NCBI RefSeq assembly: GCF_041821025.1
Contig: NZ_JBGUAY010000004.1
Location: forward strand, 1-64,000
Direction of reading: 5' to 3'
From: Egicoccus sp. AB-alg6-2
GTDB lineage: Bacteria; Actinomycetota; Nitriliruptoria; Nitriliruptorales; Nitriliruptoraceae
Length of the DNA: 64,000 nt
Shown here: piece after piece, positions 39,747 to 51,435 of the stretch
Position numbering within the stretch: the first letter of the stretch is position 1
Layout: every line of letters starts with the position of its first letter
Position numbers and translations under genes: made by a program
Notes under the pieces: generated by a model
Databases searched by the model: none
Seen by the model: the letters and a program-made list of their open reading frames with translations, nothing else
Told to the model about the DNA's origin: nothing

Positions 39747-40235
39747 GTGTACTGCAGCCAGTGCGGCGAGCAGGTCCCCGAGGACGCCAACTTCTGTCCG
39801 TCCTGCGGGGCGAAGGTGGTCACCGCCCCCGGCGGGCACGAGCACACCACGGCGGCGATCGAAGTTGGTGCCTTCGACCCCTCGCACGAGCTCGGCGACC
39901 TGCCCGCGCTCGAGCCGGGCACGGGCATGCTCGTGGTCGTCCGAGGTCCCAACGCCGGGGCCCGGTTCCTGCTCGACCACGACCCGGTCACCGTGGGGCG
40001 GCATCCCGACTCCGACATCTTCCTCGACGACGTCACCGTCTCGCGTCGGCACGCCGAACTCGGCGTCGGGCCCGAGGGCGCGCTCGTCCGCGACCTCGGC
40101 AGCCTCAACGGCAGCTACGTCAACGGCGAACGCGTCGACGAACGCCTGCTCGCGACGGGCGACGAGGTCCAGATCGGACGGTTCAAGCTCCTCTTCGTGG
40201 GCGACGGCGGCGATCCGGACGGATCGGCGCCGTGA
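39747..40235 (+). CDS. Zinc-ribbon FHA-domain protein (GarA-like)
   Basis: A 162-residue protein. An N-terminal zinc ribbon, YCSQCGEQVPEDANFCPSCG (two CxxC), leads to a linker with HTTAAIEVGAFD, then an FHA domain with GRHPDSDIFLDD, VSRRHAEL and LNGSYVNGERV. Mycobacterial GarA has a phosphorylatable threonine pair before its FHA domain and controls glutamate and TCA enzymes; the TT here is in the equivalent place. GTG with AGGAG 5 nt upstream is preferred over an ATG nine codons earlier. It overlaps the MerR gene as GTGA, as garA neighbours Rv1828. Confidence 0.9.
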   Translation: MYCSQCGEQVPEDANFCPSCGAKVVTAPGGHEHTTAAIEVGAFDPSHELGDLPALEPGTGMLVVVRGPNAGARFLLDHDPVTVGRHPDSDIFLDDVTVSRRHAELGVGPEGALVRDLGSLNGSYVNGERVDERLLATGDEVQIGRFKLLFVGDGGDPDGSAP

Positions 40236-41002
40236 AGTCCCTCACCATCGGTGAGGTGCTGAACCGGCTCAAGGACGAGTTCGACGACATCACGATCTCC
40301 AAGATCCGGTTTCTCGAGGCCGAAGGGTTGATCTCGCCGGACCGGACCGAGTCGGGGTACCGCAAGTTCACCGCGGAGGACATCGACCGGCTGCGCTACG
40401 TGCTGCGGGCACAGCGCGACCGGTACCTGCCGCTGAAGGTGATCAAGGACGAACTCGACCGCATGGACGCCGGCCTGCCCGTCGGCGGCCAGCCCGGCGT
40501 CGACACGCCGGCGATGGTCGGCTACCGCGACGACGCCGTCGGCACGGCCGCGGACGACCCCGACGCCACGCCGCCGGCTGGCACCCCGGCGACCGGCGCG
40601 TCCCGGCCCGCTTCGGTGCTCGAGCCACCCGCGACGGACGTCCGGCTGAGCGCCGCGGAGCTCGCCGATGCGACCGGACTGACCGAGCGCGACGTGGCGC
40701 AACTGCGTGACCACGGCCTGTTGGGCCCCGGACCCCATCACGACGCCGACGACCTGCAGGTGGCCAAGGTCGCCCGGTCGCTGCTCGACTCCGGCCTCGA
40801 GGCCCGACACCTGCGCATGTACCGCCAGTTCGCCGACCGCGAGGCGGCCCTCGCCGAGCAGTTGGTGGCGCCGCTGCTGCGCCAACGCAACCCCGACAGC
40901 CGCCGCTCCGCCTCCGACCAGGTGGAACGGCTCGTCGACGCCGGCGGCGCCCTGCACCACGCGCTGCTGGCGCGTCAACTGCGCACCCTGCTCGGCTCGT
41001 GA
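40232..41002 (+). CDS. MerR-family regulator (FtsR-like)
   Basis: A 256-residue regulator. The N-terminal MerR helix-turn-helix reads LTIGEVLNRLKDEFDDITIS KIRFLEAEGLISP with the wing SGYRKFTAEDIDRLRYVL. A 60-residue Ala/Pro/Asp linker separates it from a second MerR-like half (LSAAELADATGLTERDVAQL ... DDLQVAKVARSLLDSGLEAR). The same two-part plan belongs to Rv1828/FtsR of mycobacteria and corynebacteria, which affects cell division genes. It is coupled to the FHA gene and to the carboxypeptidase gene. Confidence 0.88.
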   Translation: MKSLTIGEVLNRLKDEFDDITISKIRFLEAEGLISPDRTESGYRKFTAEDIDRLRYVLRAQRDRYLPLKVIKDELDRMDAGLPVGGQPGVDTPAMVGYRDDAVGTAADDPDATPPAGTPATGASRPASVLEPPATDVRLSAAELADATGLTERDVAQLRDHGLLGPGPHHDADDLQVAKVARSLLDSGLEARHLRMYRQFADREAALAEQLVAPLLRQRNPDSRRSASDQVERLVDAGGALHHALLARQLRTLLGS

Positions 41003-42195
41003 CCGGAGCGGGTCGGCACCTGCCGCTTCGGCGTGCGCTCGCGGCCACGATGGCCGCGGCGGGGGCGATGCTGGTCGGCGCGACGCCGGCCGTGGCCGAG
41101 CTCGCGCCACCACCGGTCGCCGCCATCGACCCGAAGCCGGCAGACGACTGGCCACGTCCGACACCCGACGAGGTGGCCGCGTCGCACTGGGTACTCGTCG
41201 AGGGGGCGACCGGTCAACGGCTCGCCGAGCACCGTGCCGACGAGCAGCGCGCGGTCGCGTCCACCATCAAGGTGCTGACCGCGCTCACGGCGATCGGCAG
41301 GGTCGACCTCGACGACGAGGTCACCGTCGGCGAGGAGGTCCTGGTCGGCGGCGCGTCGGTGGGACTGGAGCCGGGCGAGACCTGGAGCGTGCAGCAACTC
41401 CTCGAGGCGATCCTGGTCCGCTCCGGCAACGACGCGGCCGAGGCGCTCGCGACCCACGTCGCCGGGACGACCGAGGACTTCCTCGAGCTGATGGAGGCGG
41501 ATGCCCAGGCGTTGGGGCTGCCGCCGCGCGGGTTCGGCAGTCCGAGCGGCCTCGGTGACACCAATGAACTGTCGGCCTACGAGCTCGCCACCATCGCGCG
41601 GGCCGCGCTGGCCGACGACCGGCTGCGACCGATCCTGGCGCAGGAGCAGACCGAGCTGCCGGGGCAGGGGACGGTCGAAAACCGCAACGAGCTCCTCGGC
41701 AGCTATCCCGGGGCGAGCGGGGTCAAGACCGGGTTCACGCTGGCGGCCGGAAACAGCCTCGTCGCCAGTGCGCAGCGCGACGGCCGCGAGCTGATCGCCG
41801 TCGTGCTCGACGCCGGCGACGACCCGGCCAGGTTCGCGCAGGCGGCGCGACTGCTCGACCTCGGGTTCTCCGCGTTCCGCGCCCAGGAGCTCGCGCTGGA
41901 GCTGGAGTTGTCCGTGGCCGGCGGGCGCCGTGCCTTCGTCCTCGAGCCGGCGCCCCTGACGATCCCGACCGACGCCGTGCACGAACTGGTCGTCGACCTG
42001 CCCGCACGGGTCCCCGAGGGGCCGATCGCGGTTGCCGTCGAGGTCGACGGCACCCCGGTCGCGATGACCCAGGCCGAGGCGGTGGACCACCACGCATCGA
42101 CCACCGCGGCCTCGGCCGCCGACCTCGGCGCGGCGCTGGCCGACGGTGCCTACGCGACCCTTCGGGCGGCCGCCGCGGCAGGGTCGCTCCGCTAG
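40999..42195 (+). CDS. D-alanyl-D-alanine carboxypeptidase (S11)
   Basis: A 398-residue secreted penicillin-binding protein. The signal peptide RRALAATMAAAGAMLVGATPAVA ends near residue 34. Catalytic motifs are S88-TIK, S142-GN and K243-TG, the complete SxxK/SxN/KTG set. About 130 residues beyond the catalytic domain form a beta-rich region (LELELSVAGGRRAFVLEPAP), but no C-terminal membrane helix is present, unlike many DacC proteins. GTG overlaps the MerR stop. It trims the terminal D-Ala of peptidoglycan stem peptides by family. Confidence 0.93.
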   Translation: MTGAGRHLPLRRALAATMAAAGAMLVGATPAVAELAPPPVAAIDPKPADDWPRPTPDEVAASHWVLVEGATGQRLAEHRADEQRAVASTIKVLTALTAIGRVDLDDEVTVGEEVLVGGASVGLEPGETWSVQQLLEAILVRSGNDAAEALATHVAGTTEDFLELMEADAQALGLPPRGFGSPSGLGDTNELSAYELATIARAALADDRLRPILAQEQTELPGQGTVENRNELLGSYPGASGVKTGFTLAAGNSLVASAQRDGRELIAVVLDAGDDPARFAQAARLLDLGFSAFRAQELALELELSVAGGRRAFVLEPAPLTIPTDAVHELVVDLPARVPEGPIAVAVEVDGTPVAMTQAEAVDHHASTTAASAADLGAALADGAYATLRAAAAAGSLR

Positions 42196-42198
42196 CCT
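42193..42198 (+). promoter_or_regulatory. Putative -10 element (TAGCCT) sharing the carboxypeptidase stop
   Basis: TAGCCT begins with the TAG stop of the carboxypeptidase and lies 30 nt before the GTG at 42229. Confidence 0.45.
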
Positions 42199-42228
42199 GC
42201 AGCACTCGACGACCCAGGAGCACCCCTC

Positions 42229-42735
42229 GTGATCGAGATGGAGCTCGTCGGCGTGCGGGTGGAGCTGCCCGCGAACCAGCCGATCGTGTTGCTCAAGGAG
42301 CGGCACGGCACCCGCTACCTCCCGATCTGGATCGGGGCGGTCGAGGCGACGGCGATCGCGTTCGCGCTCCAGGGGGTCGAGACGCCGCGGCCCCTGACCC
42401 ACGACCTGTTCGTCGAGGTGCTGGGGGAGCTCGGTGCCGAACTGGCGGCGGTCCACGTGACCGCGCTGCGCGACGGCACCTTCTTCGCCGAGCTGCACCT
42501 CGCCCACGACGGCGTCGAGCACACCATCTCCGCGCGACCCTCGGATGCGATCGCCCTCGCGAGCCGCCTCGACAACGTCCCGATCTTCGGCGCCGAACAG
42601 GTGCTCGAGGAGGCCGGGCTCGAGATCGAGTCCACCGACGAGGACGGCGAGGAGGGCGTCGACGCCGAAGAGGCGGTGCGCCAGTTCCGCGAGTTCCTCG
42701 AGGACATCACGCCCGAGGACTTCCGCGAGCACTGA
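42229..42735 (+). CDS. Bifunctional nuclease-family protein
   Basis: A 168-residue protein of the BFN/DUF151 family. MELVGVRVELPANQPIVLLK, RYLPIWIGAVEATAIAFAL and the SARPSDAIALASRLDNVPIF core are diagnostic. The C-terminus is an acidic helix (FREFLEDITPEDF). RNase/DNase activity has been described for plant relatives; bacterial function is unclear. GTG start 30 nt after a TAGCCT. It lies between two MerR genes, as Rv1829 does between Rv1828 and Rv1830. Confidence 0.92.
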   Translation: MIEMELVGVRVELPANQPIVLLKERHGTRYLPIWIGAVEATAIAFALQGVETPRPLTHDLFVEVLGELGAELAAVHVTALRDGTFFAELHLAHDGVEHTISARPSDAIALASRLDNVPIFGAEQVLEEAGLEIESTDEDGEEGVDAEEAVRQFREFLEDITPEDFREH

Positions 42736-43136
42736 TCAGCCCGGGGAACGCGGCGAGCATCGGCCGCCATCGGCGGGCGCGGGTCGCGCTGCCTGGGCCC
42801 CGCGGCGCCGCCAGGACGTGTCCTTCGATGCCTTTCGTGCCTCCTCGCCGCGCCGGTCGGAAGCTCCCTGCGAGTGCCGCCTGCACCAACTGGGCGCAGG
42901 AACCGTTCCCTTTCGGCCCTTTCTGTGGCATTCCGATGCCGATAACCCTCGACTCTTTCGTGAGCGTTGAGGGTCTGGCAACGCTCGAGCAGCCATTGAC
43001 ACGGGTGTAGTTCCGCCCGTAGCCTCGCTGGTATCGGACTGGTGGAGCGCCGCGCTGCAGCCGCCTCCACCGCCGCCAAGGACCGCGAAGTGGGGGCTGC
43101 GGCCGTCTCGCCCTCCACCGTCAGCCAGGAGCGATC
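42736..43136 (+). promoter_or_regulatory. 401-nt upstream region of the second MerR gene
   Basis: No gene is supported in this gap. A promoter is visible: TTGACA (42996-43001), 18 nt, TAGCCT (43020-43025), 111 nt before the MerR GTG. Just upstream are two overlapping inverted repeats: ACCCTCGAC (42945-42953) with GTTGAGGGT (42966-42974), and GAGCGTTG (42962-42969) with CAACGCTC (42979-42986). They share GTTG and could be operator half-sites, perhaps autoregulatory. The first 200 nt show nothing recognisable. Confidence 0.6.
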
Positions 43137-43682
43137 GTGACCTCGATGCCGGAAGCCGGACAACTCGCCCTGGACGTCGGCGACGCGGGGGTTCGCGAGG
43201 GCTACCGCGGGTCGGCCGCGACCAAGATCGTCGGGATCACCTACCGCCAACTCGACTACTGGGCCAGGACCGGACTCGTCGAGCCGAGCGTCCGCAAGGC
43301 GACCGGGTCGGGCACGCAGCGGCTGTACTCGTTCGACGACGTGGTGCGGCTGCGCGTGGTCAAGCGGCTGCTCGACACCGGCGTCTCCCTGCAGAAGGTG
43401 CGCCTGGCCGTCGACGAACTGCGTGCGCGCGGGCGGTCGCTCGCCGACGCGACGCTGGTGTCGCACGGCGAGTCGGTCTACTTCCTCGACGACGACGCTT
43501 CGCTGGTCGACCTGCTGCGGCGCGGCCAGGGCGTGTTCGCCATCGCGCTGGGTCCGGTCATCGACGAGCTGCGCGGCGAGGTGACCGCCTTCCCGACCGA
43601 GCGGCTCGACGACCTCGACGAGACCGGTGCGGACGCGGCACCGTCGGCCACGGACGCACCGGGCACCGCCGTCACCGGCTGA
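43137..43682 (+). CDS. MerR-family regulator (Rv1830/McdR-like)
   Basis: A 181-residue regulator. The HTH reads AATKIVGITYRQLDYWARTG LVEPS with the wing GSGTQRLYSFDDVVRLRVVK; a dimerisation helix VSLQKVRLAVDELRARG and an effector-like domain (VYFLDDDASLVDLLRRGQGV) follow. GTG has AGGAG 6 nt upstream. Position after the bifunctional nuclease and before gcvP matches Rv1830 as I recall. The long upstream region with inverted repeats suggests autoregulation. Confidence 0.9.
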   Translation: MTSMPEAGQLALDVGDAGVREGYRGSAATKIVGITYRQLDYWARTGLVEPSVRKATGSGTQRLYSFDDVVRLRVVKRLLDTGVSLQKVRLAVDELRARGRSLADATLVSHGESVYFLDDDASLVDLLRRGQGVFAIALGPVIDELRGEVTAFPTERLDDLDETGADAAPSATDAPGTAVTG

Positions 43683-43694
43683 GGCAAGGCCGGT

Positions 43695-44471
43695 TCAGCG
43701 CTCGCCGAGCCGGGCGCGCAACCAGGCGATGTCGCCCGCCTGGTCCCCGTCGTCGCCATCGGGCGTCTCGACGATGACGTCGGCGCCGGCGGCGCGGACG
43801 ACCTCGACCATGACGTCGGGATCGATGCGGCCCGCGCCCAGGTTCTGGTGCCGGTCGCGTCCGGAGCCGAAGTCGTCCTTCGAGTCGTTGAGGTGGACGA
43901 GGTCGATGCGGCCGGTGATGGCCACGATGCGCTGCACCGCGTCGTCGAGCTTCTCGCCGGCCGCGTGGGTGTGGCAGGTGTCGAGGCAGAAGCCGAACGG
44001 GGTCGTCACCCCGTCCAGCGCGTCCCAGAGCCGGGCGATCCGGTCGAAGTGCCGGGCGACGGCATTGTTCCCGCCCGCGGTGTTCTCGATCAGGATCGGC
44101 ACGGAGGTCTCGAGCCGCTCCAGGGTCGAGCGCCAGTTGGTGAAACCCTCGGTGACGTCGTCGTCCTCGGGCAGGTGCCCGCCGTGCACGATCACCCCGA
44201 GCGCGCCGATCGCCTCGGCCGCCCGCACGGTCTTCTCCAGCAGCTGGCGGCTGGGATGCCGCACCCGGTTGTTCGTGGTGGCGACGTTGACGAGGTAGGG
44301 GGCGTGCACGTAGATCGCCACGTCGCTGGCACGCAGGGCGTCGGCGTCCTCGCGCGGCTTGGGCCCCCGGAACTGCTGGGGCGCGGAGAGGAACAGCTGG
44401 ACCGCGTCGGCCTGGCGGTCCGCGGCCGCGGCGAGCGGGTCCTGGGCGGGCACGTGCGCGCCGATGCGCAT
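43695..44471 (-). CDS. nfo: Deoxyribonuclease IV (endonuclease IV)
   Basis: A 258-residue AP endonuclease with a TIM-barrel. [20 protein letters not shown] opens; zinc ligands lie in [60 protein letters not shown] and VETPD. It incises 5' to abasic sites in base-excision repair. It is convergent with the MerR gene (12-nt gap) and divergent from gcvP. A few residues shorter than E. coli Nfo, within the family range. Confidence 0.92.
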   Translation of the reverse strand: MRIGAHVPAQDPLAAAADRQADAVQLFLSAPQQFRGPKPREDADALRASDVAIYVHAPYLVNVATTNNRVRHPSRQLLEKTVRAAEAIGALGVIVHGGHLPEDDDVTEGFTNWRSTLERLETSVPILIENTAGGNNAVARHFDRIARLWDALDGVTTPFGFCLDTCHTHAAGEKLDDAVQRIVAITGRIDLVHLNDSKDDFGSGRDRHQNLGAGRIDPDVMVEVVRAAGADVIVETPDGDDGDQAGDIAWLRARLGER

Positions 44472-44629
44472 GGAACCGGGCTTTCGACGAGGTCTGACGG
44501 GTCCGTTTCGAGGCTAGCGCGCGTCGTTGGCAGCAGGCGCCCACGGCTGGTTCGATGCGGCACCGGCGACGCGGCCGCCCGCCCGCCGGTCGGTTCGCCC
44601 GCCCCGTCGTCGCCTCGTGGAGTTCGCCC

Positions 44630-47620
<2,991 letters not shown>

Positions 47621-47622
47621 CG

Positions 47623-48576
47623 ATGTCGCTGCTGCTCCCCGGCGCCTTCCTGGTCGTCGGGCTGGTCGTCCTGGTGTTCGCCGCCGACCAGTTCGTCGCC
47701 GGTGCCGAGGCGGTCGCGCTGCGGCTGCGCTGGTCGGCGGCCGTCATCGGCGCCGTCGTGGTCGGCTTCGGGACCTCGCTGCCCGAGTTCGTCACGTCGG
47801 TGACCGGTGCGTGGCGGGGCGACGCCGACCTGGCGATCGGCAACGCGGCCGGATCCAACGTCGCCAACCTGCTGCTCATCCTCGGGATCGCCGCCCTCGT
47901 GGCGCCGATCGCCGGCCGACGCGACCAGGCCCCGGTCCGAGACGGGATCATCGCCGGCGTCGGTGGGGTGGTGCTGCTGGCGCTGTCGATCGACGGGGCC
48001 ATCGGCGTGGTCGACGGGATCGTGCTGGTCGTCGCGCTGCTCGCGGCCGTGGCTTGGCAGGTCCGAGCGGCGTCGGACGGCCCGCCCGGCGGCGACGAGA
48101 TGCCGCTGGCACCGGCCGACCGGTTCGTCGGTGCACGGGTGGTGCTGGGACTCGCCGGGGTGCTCGTCGGTGCGCAGCTGCTCGTCAGCGGCGCGATCGA
48201 CCTCGCCGAGGCGGCCGGGCTGCCCCAGATCCTGATCGCGTCGGTCCTGGTGGCGGTCGGGACCTCGCTGCCCGAGCTCGCGACCGCGGTGGCATCGGCC
48301 CGTCGCGGGCAGGTCGAGATCCTGCTGGGCAACCTGCTGGGCTCCAACGCCTTCAACGCGCTGTTCGTCGTCGGTGGATCCGCGCTGGTCGCCGCCGCGC
48401 GCGGTGACGGGCTGGCCGTGGACACGCCCGCGCTGGCGGTCGTGGTGGCGGCCGCCGTCGTCACCGGGCTGGCGGCGATGGTCCTCGCGCGGCGCCCGAT
48501 CGTGTCACGCCCGGTCGGCGCAGTGCTGGTCGCGCTCCACCTCGCCTCGGTCCCGGCGCTGCTCGCCATCAGTTGA
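47623..48576 (+). CDS. CaCA-family sodium/calcium exchanger
   Basis: A 317-residue membrane exchanger of two inverted halves. Each half has the alpha repeat: GFGTSLPEFVTSVTGA with GNAAGSNVANLLLILG, and AVGTSLPELATAVASA with GNLLGSNAFNALFVVGG. About ten helices. The central loop is short and has no regulatory domain. ATG lies 2 nt after the gcvP stop, so it is cotranscribed. Ion specificity (Ca or K) cannot be read. Confidence 0.93.
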   Translation: MSLLLPGAFLVVGLVVLVFAADQFVAGAEAVALRLRWSAAVIGAVVVGFGTSLPEFVTSVTGAWRGDADLAIGNAAGSNVANLLLILGIAALVAPIAGRRDQAPVRDGIIAGVGGVVLLALSIDGAIGVVDGIVLVVALLAAVAWQVRAASDGPPGGDEMPLAPADRFVGARVVLGLAGVLVGAQLLVSGAIDLAEAAGLPQILIASVLVAVGTSLPELATAVASARRGQVEILLGNLLGSNAFNALFVVGGSALVAAARGDGLAVDTPALAVVVAAAVVTGLAAMVLARRPIVSRPVGAVLVALHLASVPALLAIS

Positions 48577-48600
48577 CCCGGGCCCGATGGGCCGCGCGAC

Positions 48601-48606
48601 TACGGT
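48601..48606 (+). promoter_or_regulatory. Putative -10 element (TACGGT) for the flavoprotein gene
   Basis: TACGGT lies 24 nt before the ATG at 48631, in the 54-nt gap after the exchanger gene. Confidence 0.4.
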
Positions 48607-48630
48607 GCCGCTCCGGGAGAGGAGGGCGCC

Positions 48631-50286
48631 ATGAGCGTTGACGCGGACGTGATCGTCGTCGGAGCGGGACTGGCAGGACTGGTGGCCACCGCGGAGTTGA
48701 CCGACGCGGGCCGCACGGTCGTGCTGGTGGACCAGGAGCCGGAGCAGTCCCTCGGTGGACAGGCGTTCTGGTCCTTCGGCGGCCTGTTCTTGGTCGACTC
48801 GCCCGAACAGCGCCGGATGCGGATCAACGACTCGCCGGAGCTCGCCCTGCAGGACTGGATGGGCACCGCCGGGTTCGACCGCGACGAGGACCACTGGCCG
48901 CGGCAGTGGGCCGAGGCCTACGTCGACTTCGCCGGCGGTGAGAAGCGGGCCTGGCTGCACGAGCAGGGCATGCGCTGGTGCCCGATCGTGGGCTGGGCGG
49001 AGCGCGGCGGCTACGGCGCCATCGGCCACGGCAACTCCGTGCCGCGCTTCCACATCACCTGGGGGACCGGACCGGGCGTCGTCGAACCCTTCGAGCGGCG
49101 CGTCCGCGCCGCCGCCGAGCGCGGCCTCGTCCGGTTCCATTTCCGCCACCGCGTCGACGAGCTGGTCGTCGAGGACGGCGCGGCGCAGGGCGTGCGCGGC
49201 CGGGTGCTCGAGCCCTCCGATGTCGACCGCGGACGCCGCAGTTCACGCGTCGAGGTGGGCGAGTTCGAGCTGCGCGCCCAGGCCGTGGTCGTGACCTCGG
49301 GCGGGATCGGCGCCAACCACGACCTGGTGCGGCGCAACTGGCCGGAACGGTTGGGCCCGGCACCGAAGCGGATGCTGTCCGGCGTGCCCGACCACGTCGA
49401 CGGACGGATGCTGGAGATCACCCGGGACGCCGGCGGCAACGTCATCAACCCCGACCGGATGTGGCACTACACCGAGGGCATCACCAACTACGACCCCATC
49501 TGGTCCAACCACGGCATCCGGATCCTGCCCGGCCCGTCGTCGCTGTGGCTCGACGCCACCGGCAACCGCCTTCCCGTGCCGCTGTTCCCCGGCTTCGACA
49601 CGCTGGGGACGCTCGCGCACATCACCCGCACCGGACATGAGCACACCTGGTTCGTGCTGACCTCGAAGATCGTGGAGAAGGAGTTCGCGCTGTCGGGCTC
49701 CGAGCAGAACCCGGACCTGACCGGCAAGGACCTCAAGCTGCTCTCGACGCGGGTGCGCTCGGGGCCGGCCGCGCCGGTGCAGGCCTTCCTCGACAAGGGG
49801 GAGGACTTCGTGGTCGAGGACAGCCTCGAGGCGTTGGTGCGCAGCATGAACCGCCTCACCGACGAGCCGCTGCTCGACTTCGACCGGGTCCGCCGGGAGG
49901 TCAGCGCGCGTGACCGTGAGCTCGCCAACACGTTCACCAAGGACCTGCAGATCGCGGCCATCCGCAACGCCCGCACCTACCTCGGCGACAAGCTGATCCG
50001 GGTCGCCTCACCGCACCGGCTGCTCGACCCTGATGCCGGCCCGCTGATCGGCGTGAAGCTCAACCTGCTGACCCGCAAGACCCTCGGCGGGCTCGAGACC
50101 GACCTCGACGCCCGGGTTCTACAACCCGGCGGCGAGCCGCTGCCGGGCCTCTACGCCGCCGGCGAGGTGGCCGGGTTCGGCGGCGGCGGGATGCACGGCT
50201 ACCGGTCGCTGGAGGGCACGTTCCTCGGCGGTTGCCTCTTCTCCGGCCGGGTGGCGGGGAGGGCGGCTGCAGCCGCGACGGCCTGA
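48631..50286 (+). CDS. FAD-binding dehydrogenase (KstD/fumarate reductase-like)
   Basis: A 551-residue flavoprotein. The dinucleotide motif is VIVVGAGLAGLVATAELTDA followed by an acidic strand end (VLVDQE); SLGGQAFWSFGGLF is the typical second FAD contact; the C-terminal loop GLYAAGEVAGFGGGGMHGYR with SLEGTFLGGCLFSGRVAG closes FAD binding. The family resembles 3-ketosteroid dehydrogenases and flavocytochrome c, and is widespread in actinobacteria as FAD-binding dehydrogenase. ATG with AGGGCGCC upstream. No partner steroid genes lie nearby; substrate unknown. Confidence 0.9.
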   Translation: MSVDADVIVVGAGLAGLVATAELTDAGRTVVLVDQEPEQSLGGQAFWSFGGLFLVDSPEQRRMRINDSPELALQDWMGTAGFDRDEDHWPRQWAEAYVDFAGGEKRAWLHEQGMRWCPIVGWAERGGYGAIGHGNSVPRFHITWGTGPGVVEPFERRVRAAAERGLVRFHFRHRVDELVVEDGAAQGVRGRVLEPSDVDRGRRSSRVEVGEFELRAQAVVVTSGGIGANHDLVRRNWPERLGPAPKRMLSGVPDHVDGRMLEITRDAGGNVINPDRMWHYTEGITNYDPIWSNHGIRILPGPSSLWLDATGNRLPVPLFPGFDTLGTLAHITRTGHEHTWFVLTSKIVEKEFALSGSEQNPDLTGKDLKLLSTRVRSGPAAPVQAFLDKGEDFVVEDSLEALVRSMNRLTDEPLLDFDRVRREVSARDRELANTFTKDLQIAAIRNARTYLGDKLIRVASPHRLLDPDAGPLIGVKLNLLTRKTLGGLETDLDARVLQPGGEPLPGLYAAGEVAGFGGGGMHGYRSLEGTFLGGCLFSGRVAGRAAAAATA

Positions 50287-50301
50287 CCCCACACTCAGAC
50301 G

Positions 50302-51435
50302 ATGCCGAGCACCGCGATCGACGAGGACGACCCGCCGCGCCGGCGGTGGCCCGGTCGTGTGGGCGCCGCCGTGCTCCTGGTCGTGCTGCTCGCGGCCGTG
50401 GTCGCCTCGGTGCCGGCGCTGCGGATCCGGGCGGTGGCGGCCGCGACCGGCCTGGACGCGCTGGGCGTGGGATTCCCGCGGCTGTTCGCACCGAGCGTCG
50501 CCGCCGACCGGCGCACCATCGCCGGCGTCGACGGCGCCTGGTTCGACCCGGGCCCCGACGCACCGGTCATCCTGCTGGTACCCGGCGCCGCGCCCGAAGG
50601 GCTCGACGATCCCCGCATCGTGCGTGTCGCCGAAGCGCTGGCCCGCTCCGACCGGGCCGTGTTCATGCCCGAGCTGCGGGTCTACCAGCAGACGCTGGTC
50701 GTCGAGGACGTCGACGACCTGGTCGAGATCACCCTGCAACTGGCCGCCGAGCGCGGCCCGGTCCTGCTGGTCGGCGCGTCGTTCGGTGGGTCGCTCGGCC
50801 TGCTCGCCGCGGCCGACGAACGCATCGACGACCAGCTCACGGCCGTCGCCACGTTCGGTTCCTACATGGACCTGCTCGGGGTCATCCAGGCCGGCACGAC
50901 CGGGACCGCCCTGGTCGGCGACCTCGAACTGCCGTGGGAGCCGCACCCGCTGGCCGACGAGGTGATCCGCGACCAGCTGGTGGACCTGCTGCCCGAGCAG
51001 TACCGCGAGGAGCTGGTCGAGGTCCTCGACGGTGATCGGGACCCGGCCGAGCTGCCCGAGGAGATCCGCGCCGCCTACGAGCTGGCCATGAACGACGACC
51101 CGGAACGCACGCGTGAGCTGGCCGAGCACATCCCGCAGCACCTGCAACGCCGCCTGGCCGAGGTCTCCCCGATCACGGTCGCCGACCGCATCGACACGCG
51201 GGTGATCGCGATGCACTCCACGCAGGACCCGGCGATCCCGTTCGCGGAGCTGGTCCGGCTCGGGCACGCGGTGCCGCACGCGGAGTTGCACGCGTTGGAC
51301 ACCTTCAGCCACGTCGACCTCGACCTCGACACGCCGCGGGACTGGTGGAACGCCGCCGGCGACCTGCGGGTGGTGTGGCGCTTCGTGGCCGGCATCCTCG
51401 ACGCGCAGTCGGGCCAGCCGCCCGCCACCCGTTAG
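50302..51435 (+). CDS. Membrane-anchored alpha/beta hydrolase
   Basis: A 377-residue protein. An N-terminal membrane helix (VGAAVLLVVLLAAVVASVPAL) anchors it. The hydrolase fold has a strand ILLVPGAAPEG as oxyanion region, the nucleophile elbow LVGASFGGSLGL (GxSxG), a late Asp in STQDPAIPF and a His in TFSHVDLD, so the triad is complete. Esterase or thioesterase are possible. It lies 15 nt after the flavoprotein gene, so one operon. The 3' end overlaps pepA tail to tail by 4 nt. Confidence 0.85.
   Translation: MPSTAIDEDDPPRRRWPGRVGAAVLLVVLLAAVVASVPALRIRAVAAATGLDALGVGFPRLFAPSVAADRRTIAGVDGAWFDPGPDAPVILLVPGAAPEGLDDPRIVRVAEALARSDRAVFMPELRVYQQTLVVEDVDDLVEITLQLAAERGPVLLVGASFGGSLGLLAAADERIDDQLTAVATFGSYMDLLGVIQAGTTGTALVGDLELPWEPHPLADEVIRDQLVDLLPEQYREELVEVLDGDRDPAELPEEIRAAYELAMNDDPERTRELAEHIPQHLQRRLAEVSPITVADRIDTRVIAMHSTQDPAIPFAELVRLGHAVPHAELHALDTFSHVDLDLDTPRDWWNAAGDLRVVWRFVAGILDAQSGQPPATR

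Noticed and set aside
44472-44629. Glycine riboswitch upstream of gcvP
   Set aside because: The paired aptamer cores and the usual GGAGAG-like elements were not found in this gap, nor upstream of gcvH.
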